Assembly: GCA_002469915.1 (NCBI GenBank) | Contig: DKOG01000248.1 | Location: forward strand, 1 to 6,333 | DNA length: 6,333 nucleotides | Direction of reading: 5' to 3' | DNA from: Bacteroidetes bacterium UBA7368 | GTDB taxonomy: Bacteria; Bacteroidota; Rhodothermia; Rhodothermales; UBA10348 | In this document: positions 1 through 5,556 of the stretch, one piece after another | Layout: each line of letters starts with the position of its first letter | Numbering within the stretch: the first letter of the stretch is position 1 | Position numbers and translations under genes: made by a program | Notes under the pieces: generated by a model | Database searches by the model: none | What the model saw: only the letters and a program-made list of their open reading frames with translations | Told to the model about the DNA's origin: nothing

Positions 1-8
1 CCTGATCG

Positions 9-1295
9 TTAGCTTTTTCGGCTAACTGGATCGCGCGTTGAGGCAGTACTTAGCGAGCCGTGGCGCTGTGACGGACGAGCCGTTTTATTTTCTTTAGGAT
101 TGGAAAGGAAGGGACAGACCGAGCACTTATCACCTTCTGACTCATCTTTACCATGCCAGCCCGTTCGCGGACACGCTTCTACACACAGCATTTCAGGCTT
201 TTTGCTGGACGGGACGATGGACTCTACCACTAAGTCTGTTAAGCCTTCTATAAACAGTGGATGGCAATTGAGCCCAGCAGCAACGTGGTAATAGGCAATA
301 CCAGACGCTTCTGCTTCCGTTCTCGCCTTGACGTCTAGCATGTAGGCCGTATCAAACTGCTCAGTCACATAGTCTACGGGCACGACTAAAACGGCTCTTT
401 TCCCAGCTCGGGCCAAATCAGAAAATTGATTTTTCAGATCGATGCTGATACTCGTTCCCCACCCCCCATCGCGGACGAACGACAATTTGAATGCGTGATC
501 ATGCTTCCTTTTTTGCATCAGGCGATCTACGGTGTGGTGCACCAAGCAACAGTAGGGATCCTTGTTGTCTTTACTATCACCCACAAACGTGCCATGTGCA
601 GCAAATAAGATCGTTACGTCGGGACGTGCCTTTCGCGGAAACCGCTGAAGTCCTTGATCAATCCGCTCGTTGAGCGCCTCGACATACTTGTCGTTGGAGG
701 CAAATTCCCAGATCGCTGTAGTGGGTCTGGCAGCAATCTCGTGATTCTTGATCAATGCCTCCCAGTGAGCAAGGGCTCTCCCTGTAGTCTCGATACCATA
801 CTGTGGAAACAACGGAAGTAGCACCACGTGGGTTACCCCTTCTTGTTTCATCTTTTCAGCAGCATCCAGCATGGACGGAGATCCAAATGGCGAGACCAAG
901 TACGTTTTGATGTGAACGCCTTCGGGAATAATGACGCTTGATTTCAACCGTCTTCCCAAATCCAAAGCCTGTTCTCGATTCAATCGGTTTATAGACGCGC
1001 CACCTCCGATTTCGCGGTAATCTTTGATCACCTCTCGGGTTAATAATCGCGCGGAAAAGCGGGATTTCAGGTGGGATAACCAAGACCGAAGGCCCGATTT
1101 TTTACCTCCCGGCTGCATCAAACGTCGATACAAATACGGGTAGACATCTTCCTGCGACTCAGGCGCACCAGGAACCAGTAGCACAACACCCACGCAATCG
1201 CCCGACCCGATATCAATCGGATTTGAGGAGAAAAACCGGCCGTTGAATAACCGATCATCATTGGCCATTGCATTGGAAAGGTCGCGAGGAGACAT
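9..1295 (-). CDS. hemH: Divergent ferrochelatase (HemH family) with C-terminal four-cysteine tail
   Basis: Ferrochelatases insert Fe2+ into a porphyrin in the last steps of haem synthesis. The 428-residue product shows the family's landmarks in order: VPGAPES near residue 41 followed by YPYLYRRL, the segment YREIGGGASINRL at 93-105, LPLFPQYGIETTG at 160-172, the catalytic-His motif AHG (His234), and the C-terminal GLNCHPLFIEGLTDLV at 341-356. It is longer than the usual 310-345 residues because of about 30 extra N-terminal residues and a tail of about 65 residues holding C371, C375, C391 and C394. That tail may bind an Fe-S cluster, as the C-terminal cysteines of some animal and bacterial ferrochelatases do (inference). 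Several conserved active-site positions are changed: the SDHxE motif reads TEQFD at 311-315, and MRY reads SPF. The ATG at 1295 follows an A-rich stretch without a Shine-Dalgarno; Met10 (1268) is an alternative start. Family membership is firm, while metal and porphyrin specificity are not. Confidence 0.88.
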   Translation of the reverse strand: MSPRDLSNAMANDDRLFNGRFFSSNPIDIGSGDCVGVVLLVPGAPESQEDVYPYLYRRLMQPGGKKSGLRSWLSHLKSRFSARLLTREVIKDYREIGGGASINRLNREQALDLGRRLKSSVIIPEGVHIKTYLVSPFGSPSMLDAAEKMKQEGVTHVVLLPLFPQYGIETTGRALAHWEALIKNHEIAARPTTAIWEFASNDKYVEALNERIDQGLQRFPRKARPDVTILFAAHGTFVGDSKDNKDPYCCLVHHTVDRLMQKRKHDHAFKLSFVRDGGWGTSISIDLKNQFSDLARAGKRAVLVVPVDYVTEQFDTAYMLDVKARTEAEASGIAYYHVAAGLNCHPLFIEGLTDLVVESIVPSSKKPEMLCVEACPRTGWHGKDESEGDKCSVCPFLSNPKENKTARPSQRHGSLSTASTRDPVSRKS

Positions 1296-1378
1296 TTTTT
1301 AAGCGCTACTAGTTAGGGTTCATATCTGCCGTCCGGATCCCGAGAGACACCGAAACGATATGATTTGAAAGGTAATCT

Positions 1379-1409
1379 AGTCTGACTTCCGGCCCTCTGC
1401 TTTCAGACT
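1379..1409. repeat. 7-bp inverted repeat upstream of hemH
   Basis: The arms AGTCTGA (1379-1385) and TCAGACT (1403-1409) are perfect reverse complements separated by 17 bases. They lie in the 213 bp gap between the pseudouridine synthase stop and the hemH start, about 85 bp upstream of hemH. No T-run follows on either strand, so this is not a good intrinsic terminator. It could be an operator or a leader hairpin for hemH, or chance. The rest of the gap shows no gene. Confidence 0.3.
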
Positions 1410-1508
1410 CTATGAAGGCCGAGGCTATTCCTAGAAGCTTCACTGCAATCCAACCGAGGATTCATGGTCGGACAGGAGAATTCACGGTAAGCCCATTTTC
1501 CAGCCCAT

Positions 1509-2213
1509 TTACATGCCCAAAAGTCGATTTCCGGCCTCCTGAACATCTTCTGGCCAGGTCGAAGGCACCAGCGTTGCGAAGCGTAATCTGTCTTTTTTAG
1601 TGGGATGATTGAATTCCAATACGCCAGCGTGTAGCGCCAAATTACGGCCATCCAACTCTCTTCTAGAGCGATACCTAAAGTCTCCAACCAATGGATGCCC
1701 CCTCTCAGAAAACTGAATACGGATCTGGTGAGAGCGCCCCGTTTCCAACTCAACTTGCACGAGGGACAAGGCCCCAAACCGAATGACCTTTATAATTTTC
1801 AGACTTGCTTTTTTCGCACCCTTCGTGCCTTGAGGTACCAGTTTTACGCGCTCGTATTCTTTGATGAGCCAATCTTGATAAACCGCTCCTTCCTCGGGAA
1901 CGCCTTCTAACAGAGCTAGATACGTCTTTCGAATCGTCTTGTCGCGAAACTGCTCTGACAACCTGGAGGCCGATTTGGACGTTCTTGCCAACACCATCAC
2001 TCCTGAGGACGGTCTATCCAATCGGTGAACTAAACCCAGGAATACAGCTCCAGGCTTGTTGTACCTCTCCTTAATGAGGGCTTTACCGAGGGTTAACACA
2101 TCGGGATCACCCGTCCGGTCTGGCTGCGAGGGCATTCCGGCAGGCTTGTCAATAATGAGCAAGTGATTGTCTTCGTGCAATACGGCTAACTCTTTTCTCT
2201 GTCTAGGTCTCAT
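1509..2213 (-). CDS. RluA-family RNA pseudouridine synthase (short form, no S4 domain)
   Basis: The 234-residue product isomerises specific uridines in rRNA or tRNA to pseudouridine. The N-terminus has the family motif HLLIIDKPAGMPSQP (17-31). The catalytic motif is HRLDRPSSGVMVLART (63-78) with Asp66 as the catalytic aspartate. The KTYLALLEG segment (96-104) carries the conserved tyrosine Tyr98, and LETGRSHQIRIQF (156-168) is the conserved Arg-His-Gln block. LHAGVLEFNHP (194-204) closes the fold. There is no N-terminal S4 RNA-binding domain and the length resembles RluA/TruC rather than RluC/RluD, so the target could be rRNA or tRNA and cannot be read from the sequence. The ATG overlaps the stop of the upstream MmcQ/YjbR gene as ATGA, which supports this start and suggests translational coupling. 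No Shine-Dalgarno is visible. Confidence 0.93.
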   Translation of the reverse strand: MRPRQRKELAVLHEDNHLLIIDKPAGMPSQPDRTGDPDVLTLGKALIKERYNKPGAVFLGLVHRLDRPSSGVMVLARTSKSASRLSEQFRDKTIRKTYLALLEGVPEEGAVYQDWLIKEYERVKLVPQGTKGAKKASLKIIKVIRFGALSLVQVELETGRSHQIRIQFSERGHPLVGDFRYRSRRELDGRNLALHAGVLEFNHPTKKDRLRFATLVPSTWPEDVQEAGNRLLGM

Positions 2214-2557
2214 GTCAACGAGTTTCTAATTTTGGCGGGCAAACCTGCCACAACCAAATTGTACGAATCATCAATCCATTCGAATATTGTGCTGTCTGGG
2301 ACAGATCCGTCCAATTCAACGGTATTCCAATGCTTTTTATTCATGTGAAAACCAGGCTTTACGCAAGGATACATTTCTCTCAACTCTACTGCCCGTTCCG
2401 GATCGCACTTTAAATTGGTCCGAAGCGGATTGGCTTCGAGCGACAATAACGCAAACATTTTGCCGGCAACCTTGAACACTAGCGTATTTTCATCGAATGG
2501 AAAACTCTCGCTAACATGCGCTTTTGCTCTGCAATATTCGTAAATACGTTCTAGCAT
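2210..2557 (-). CDS. MmcQ/YjbR family protein
   Basis: The 115-residue product matches the MmcQ/YjbR family (CyaY-like fold, often called DNA-binding, biochemical role poorly defined). It shows the family's typical string of motifs: an opening ERIYEYCRAK with a conserved Cys, ESFPFDENTLVFKVAGKMFA (17-36), LRTNLKCDPERAVELRE (45-61), PGFHMNKKHWNTVELDG (68-84) and SYNLVVAGLP (98-107). The frame stays open upstream to a GTG at 2623, but the family normally begins a few residues before the EYC segment, so the ATG at 2557 is chosen. That start leaves a 71 bp divergent gap to the lipid-kinase gene. The stop overlaps the pseudouridine synthase start by 4 bp, so the two form an operon. Family assignment is strong; the function is unknown. 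Confidence 0.92.
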   Translation of the reverse strand: MLERIYEYCRAKAHVSESFPFDENTLVFKVAGKMFALLSLEANPLRTNLKCDPERAVELREMYPCVKPGFHMNKKHWNTVELDGSVPDSTIFEWIDDSYNLVVAGLPAKIRNSLT

Positions 2558-2628
2558 AATTGAGGATCGGGCCCTTAGATGAAGTCCGCCTCGGACCCTG
2601 TGTACCCACGCATAGTTCCCCACTGCAT
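2558..2628. promoter_or_regulatory. Divergent intergenic region with a small dyad
   Basis: This 71 bp lies between two head-to-head starts (2557 minus, 2629 plus), so it must hold at least part of both promoters. It contains the short dyad GTCCG-CCT-CGGAC at 2584-2596, a 5-bp arm with a 3-base centre that could be an operator. I could not identify convincing -35/-10 or Bacteroidota-type -33/-7 elements. The regulatory role rests on position alone. Confidence 0.35.
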
Positions 2629-3252
2629 ATGTCCAAGCCCCTAGAATACAACAACGAGGTCCTGCGCAAGGGACTGCACGTGCTTTCTCTTGGATACCCA
2701 GTTGGATTTCTATTGATTGATCGAGTTTGGGGAATGTCCATCATGATTAGCCTGAGTTTCGTTGCCGTAGGGCTTGATGTTGCCCGACAACGACACCGAG
2801 GCACCCATACCGTTTTCGATCGGTTTTTTGGTAGAATGATGCGACCAGAAGAGCGAGCGTTTACGGGTGGGGAAATCATGCTGAACGGGGCAGTATGGCT
2901 TACGATGTCCTTCACCGTATTAGTGCTTCTTTTCCCCGAACCCGAGGCCATTTTGGCCTATATCTCTTTTGTGACCGGCGATGCATTAGCTGCTCTAGTG
3001 GGTCGAAAATTCGGGCGCCACCCTTGGTTGGGAGATGGGCGCACGGTGGAAGGAAGTTTGTCCTTTTTTGTAAGCGCCTCCTTGGTCGCTTTCACTTTTT
3101 CGAGCTGGATTTACCCATTCCCCGTCGTCGCCTTGTCGGTTTCGGCATTGGTCGGGACCATTTTGGAGGCCGTTCCTCTGCCCATAAACGACAATATTGT
3201 CGCACCCGCTGGCATGGCCCTGAGCCTGGTACTCCTTTCCGCCCTATTTTAG
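2629..3252 (+). CDS. SEC59/DGK1/VTE5-type CTP-dependent lipid kinase-like membrane protein
   Basis: The 207-residue integral membrane protein resembles the dolichol kinase/DGK1/phytol kinase family, which phosphorylates prenols or diacylglycerol using CTP and is often annotated as phosphatidate cytidylyltransferase-like. The visible motifs are EVLRKGLH at 10-17 (the family's ExxRKxxH opening), MRPEERAFTGG at 71-81, FVTGDALAALVGRKFGRH at 114-131 with Gly117-Asp118, TVEGSLSFF at 139-147, and EAVPLPINDNIVAPAG at 180-195 (the family's LPxxDN block). About five or six hydrophobic segments are apparent, near 18-32, 36-50, 86-103, 108-124, 144-175 and 190-206. The frame is open back to a TTG at 2560, but the ATG at 2629 sits just before the conserved opening and leaves room for the divergent promoter. 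A lipase gene follows after 19 bp, which suggests a lipid salvage or remodelling pair. The true substrate (prenol, phytol or diacylglycerol) is unknown. Confidence 0.85.
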   Translation: MSKPLEYNNEVLRKGLHVLSLGYPVGFLLIDRVWGMSIMISLSFVAVGLDVARQRHRGTHTVFDRFFGRMMRPEERAFTGGEIMLNGAVWLTMSFTVLVLLFPEPEAILAYISFVTGDALAALVGRKFGRHPWLGDGRTVEGSLSFFVSASLVAFTFSSWIYPFPVVALSVSALVGTILEAVPLPINDNIVAPAGMALSLVLLSALF

Positions 3253-3271
3253 GGTCAAACTGTTTTGATTC

Positions 3272-4144
3272 ATGCCAAATCTTACTTCGACAGCAATTCG
3301 ACGGCTGGCCAGACTAGAGCCGTTTCCTCAGCCTAACGTCATTCCTCTGCGGAATCCGGTCGTCTTGATGCATGGATTTGGACTACTCGCCTTCCTTGCA
3401 AAAGGTGGCCACTTACATGAGGAAGCGATGCATCTTCGCGTGAGGGGTATTCTTGCCTTTGCTCCAAATGTATCTCCCTATGACACCATCAGTGACCGTG
3501 CGGTTACCTGGAAGAGCCACATTCAAGAGATTCTCTCGCAAACACGGCATACTAAGGTTCACCTGATCGCACATTCCATGGGTGGATTGGATGCGAGATA
3601 CCTGATATCCGAACTCGGAATGCACAAACACGTGCTGAGTCTAACCACTATTTCCTCACCACATCGTGGGTCCAGTATCGCAGATATCGTTCTAGAGCAA
3701 CCTGGCAAGATTAAAGAATGGCTAAATGACGCAGCGAATTGGCTGGGAGAACAAGCGATGATCAATGGAAATGCAGATTTTCATCGTGCCATTGAAAACC
3801 TGACGCCATCGGCCATGACGGAGGACTTTAACCCGAAAGTGATCAACCATCCTGATGTCGTCTATCGATCTTTTGCTGGAGGTGCCGGAAAGGGAACGTT
3901 ACACTCTATCAATCCGATTTTGCGCCCATTTAATTCAATCATATACGCACGAGAAGGAATCAACGACGGCCTTGTATCAGTCAATTCCGCAATTTGGGGA
4001 GACTATCAAGGAGAGATTGCGGCAGATCACGCACAGCAGATCGGCATCGATTTTATGCCTTCTAGCAATTTTTCTTCGAACGCGTTCATCTCAGACCTAA
4101 TACAAGATCTAAGTAATCAGGAATCTGGATCTACTCAACCATGA
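3272..4144 (+). CDS. Alpha/beta-hydrolase lipase/esterase (bacterial lipase family I-like)
   Basis: The 290-residue product looks like a carboxylic ester hydrolase of the bacterial true-lipase type. NPVVLMHGFG at 28-37 gives the oxyanion-hole HG motif. HLIAHSMGGLDARY at 97-110 carries the nucleophile Ser102 in the AHSMG form, in which Ala replaces the first Gly of GxSxG as in Bacillus lipases. SSPHRGSSIAD at 128-138 and GINDGLVSVNSAIWG at 229-243 follow, with Asp232 the likely catalytic acid and DH at 252-253 the likely catalytic His253. The order and the NDGLV...DH ending resemble Pseudomonas-type lipases. There is no signal peptide, since the N-terminus is polar and basic, so the enzyme is probably cytoplasmic or membrane-associated. 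It starts 19 bp after the lipid-kinase gene and is likely co-transcribed with it. Its last 14 bp overlap the end of the convergent lipoprotein gene. The substrate is unknown. Confidence 0.88.
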   Translation: MPNLTSTAIRRLARLEPFPQPNVIPLRNPVVLMHGFGLLAFLAKGGHLHEEAMHLRVRGILAFAPNVSPYDTISDRAVTWKSHIQEILSQTRHTKVHLIAHSMGGLDARYLISELGMHKHVLSLTTISSPHRGSSIADIVLEQPGKIKEWLNDAANWLGEQAMINGNADFHRAIENLTPSAMTEDFNPKVINHPDVVYRSFAGGAGKGTLHSINPILRPFNSIIYAREGINDGLVSVNSAIWGDYQGEIAADHAQQIGIDFMPSSNFSSNAFISDLIQDLSNQESGSTQP

Positions 4145-4619
4145 GGTCGCCGTAGGAAACGAGCTCTCCGAGACGGTCGAAAATGAACAGTCGGATGAGG
4201 CCCGTTCGAGCAAGAAGGGCCGGACTAAACCTAAATATGTAGGCTCCAGGGTCAGATGAATCCAAAATGTCATCCAATGTCCGGAGATTTCCAGAAGCAT
4301 CGCGAGCTCTCAGAGACAGCCCGCCCTGGATGCTATTAAATTCAAGAATGGTGACGGGAATCGTCACGAAATCCACTGTCGCAGGATTGGGATAAGGCGG
4401 GTCTAACCTGACTTTCCCGCCATAAATAGGGGCAATTCGCCAATCATCCTTATCGTCATCAACAATAGCGCCATTGGAGTCTGTACGCACGAAACCAGAA
4501 GGCGTATCAGAGGCAGAACTCACAAACTCATCCTGCTGCTGCTGAGAATCGCAGGCCGTCATCGTCAAGATGAGCAGAAGAAGTACCGAATTTCTGAGTA
4601 TCGCCGTATTCTGAGTCAC
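4131..4619 (-). CDS. Small lipoprotein with YPNP-type Ig-like (FlgD/T9SS-sorting-like) domain
   Basis: This 162-residue product has no function I recognise. It begins with a short polar stretch, a hydrophobic run SVLLLLILTM (11-20) and the lipobox-like TAC with Cys23. Met at -3 is slightly unusual, but a type II signal peptide is the best reading. After Cys23 comes a Gln-rich, then Asp-rich linker (24-59), followed by a compact domain opening with DPPYPNPATVDFVTIPVTI (73-91) and ending FDRLGELVSYGDLMVE. The YPNP turn followed by alternating beta strands and a final 'xDxxGxxV' strand recalls the FlgD Ig-like or type IX secretion C-terminal domains. Here the domain makes up the whole mature protein (inference). 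The start is GTG at 4619; a TAA lies two codons upstream and no ATG precedes the signal peptide. The neighbours are the convergent lipase and the divergent ABC ATPase. Confidence 0.75.
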   Translation of the reverse strand: MTQNTAILRNSVLLLLILTMTACDSQQQQDEFVSSASDTPSGFVRTDSNGAIVDDDKDDWRIAPIYGGKVRLDPPYPNPATVDFVTIPVTILEFNSIQGGLSLRARDASGNLRTLDDILDSSDPGAYIFRFSPALLARTGLIRLFIFDRLGELVSYGDLMVE

Positions 4620-4640
4620 TGATTAGTTAGTTTCTGCTGT

Positions 4641-4665
4641 GGGGTTCCGAGTTAGTGCGAACCCC
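4641..4665. repeat. 7-bp perfect inverted repeat in divergent promoter region
   Basis: GGGGTTC (4641-4647) and GAACCCC (4659-4665) are exact reverse complements around an 11-base centre. They lie in the 84 bp gap between the lipoprotein start (4619, minus) and the ABC ATPase start (4704, plus). Neither strand has a T-run after the stem, which argues against a terminator. The dyad is well placed for an operator controlling one or both genes. The regulatory role is inferred. Confidence 0.4.
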
Positions 4666-4703
4666 TCCTTTCCGTTCTCGTTCCCGCTATTTACACCGCC
4701 CAG

Positions 4704-5498
4704 ATGTCCTTACTTAGCGCTTCCAGATTGCAAGTGACCCTCTCCGGTACACCCATACTGAAAGACCTAGGCTTCACCATCGAGCCTGGATCTTGGACAG
4801 GTATACTCGGACCAAACGGCAGCGGAAAAACAACCTTATTGAAGACAGTGGCAGGACTCATTGACTTCGAAGGCGACCTTACACTAGAAGATTCTTCTAT
4901 TTCCTCTTGGGCGCCGCGCTCACTCGCGCGGCGCATCGCTTTTGTGCGTCAATCACATAGCCTTCCTTTCGACTTCAAGGTCCAAGAATTAGTGCTTTTG
5001 GGACGCTCTCCGCACAAAAGCCCTCTCTCGACCTACGGACGTAGAGACTTGGATTTGGCGAAAGACGCTTTAGATCAGGTTGACCTAACAGGGCTCTCTA
5101 GCCGGACTTTTTCTTCCCTCTCGGGTGGTGAACAACAGCGGGTATTTCTAGCACAGGCATTGGTTCAGGAAGCCGATATGTTTCTGCTCGATGAACCAAC
5201 TACCTACCTAGATGTGCATCATCAATTCGAGTTTCTGCAATACGTCCGCTCGATGGTAAGTCATGGTAGATCGGTCTTGGCTGCATTTCATGACCTCGAG
5301 CTGGCAGCCCGATTTTCAGATCATCTCATCATTCTCGATAAAGGGCGTATTGCTGCAACCGGTTCGCCACAGGAAGTGCTTACCGAATCTCTATTGGCTG
5401 ACGTTTTCAGAATGAAGGCGCATGTCTACTATGAGAATGATGGATCCTTACGCATTCAATACGATGCGCCTATTCACAGACGATCCACAGAATCCTGA
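4704..5498 (+). CDS. ABC transporter ATPase, cobalamin/Fe-siderophore type (BtuD/FecE-like)
   Basis: The 264-residue product is a single nucleotide-binding domain that would power an importer from the cytoplasmic face of the inner membrane. Walker A is GPNGSGKTT (36-44), the Q-loop is at Gln83, the ABC signature is LSGGEQQR (139-146), Walker B is MFLLDEP (159-165), and the H-loop is His196 in AAFHDLELAARFSD. The text around it (ARRIAFVRQ, VQELVLLGRSPH, FHDLELAARFSD, TGSPQEVLTESLLADVF) is typical of the FecE/BtuD/HmuV group, which imports cobalamin, ferric siderophores or haem. The cobalamin adenosyltransferase 58 bp downstream favours vitamin B12 as cargo. No permease (BtuC-like) or binding protein is visible in the window, so it must work with partners encoded elsewhere. 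Starting at the ATG at 4704, no Shine-Dalgarno is seen. Enzyme class is certain; the cargo is inferred. Confidence 0.92.
   Translation: MSLLSASRLQVTLSGTPILKDLGFTIEPGSWTGILGPNGSGKTTLLKTVAGLIDFEGDLTLEDSSISSWAPRSLARRIAFVRQSHSLPFDFKVQELVLLGRSPHKSPLSTYGRRDLDLAKDALDQVDLTGLSSRTFSSLSGGEQQRVFLAQALVQEADMFLLDEPTTYLDVHHQFEFLQYVRSMVSHGRSVLAAFHDLELAARFSDHLIILDKGRIAATGSPQEVLTESLLADVFRMKAHVYYENDGSLRIQYDAPIHRRSTES
4911..4934. repeat. GC-only 9-bp hairpin inside the ABC ATPase gene
   Basis: GCGCCGCGC (4911-4919) and GCGCGGCGC (4926-4934) pair perfectly around a 6-base loop. The pair stands out in a region of moderate GC. It covers codons 70-77, which read as part of the normal family motif leading into ARRIAFV. 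A short TTTT at 4940-4943 follows after five bases, so it could act as a pause or weak intragenic terminator, or be a by-product of Arg/Ala codons. Confidence 0.5.
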
Positions 5499-5524
5499 GT
5501 CGCTGAAAGGCGTTCAGACTTTTT
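5498..5524 (+). terminator. Possible weak terminator/attenuator between the ABC ATPase and adenosyltransferase genes
   Basis: CTGAA (5503-5507) can pair with TTCAG (5513-5517). An alternative fold pairs AGTC (5498-5501) with GACT (5517-5520) and TGAA with TTCA. The stem is followed by five T residues (5520-5524). The stem is short and AT-rich, so it may only attenuate transcription into the adenosyltransferase gene, or do nothing. Confidence 0.25.
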
Positions 5525-5556
5525 GTGTATCCATAGATCCCTAACACGGGCAACTC

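Noticed and set aside
8..26. Hairpin GTTAGC / GCTAAC around the hemH stop codon
   Set aside because: It has only six pairs, is AT-rich and has no T-run in the direction of hemH transcription, so it is not a convincing terminator.
1490..1510. Two copies of AGCCCATTT next to the pseudouridine synthase stop
   Set aside because: It is only two short copies, one of which runs into the end of the coding sequence. This is likely chance.
1403..1777. Minus-strand open frame overlapping the end of the pseudouridine synthase
   Set aside because: It shares the strand but lies in another frame of a clear gene, with no family resemblance.
2558..2623. GTG start extending the MmcQ/YjbR protein by 22 residues
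   Set aside because: The family normally begins near the ATG at 2557, and the extension would overlap the neighbouring promoter region.
2560..2628. Upstream TTG start extending the lipid-kinase protein by 23 residues
   Set aside because: The extra residues are not like the family, and the extension would consume the divergent promoter region. The ATG at 2629 fits better.
2511..2951. Long minus-strand open frame across the lipid-kinase gene start
   Set aside because: It is antisense to a well-supported membrane protein, rich in Ser/Arg/Thr as shadow frames are, and has no recognisable motif.
4641..4665. GGTTC-containing dyad considered as a tRNA arm
   Set aside because: No acceptor, D or anticodon arms surround it, so it is not a tRNA gene.
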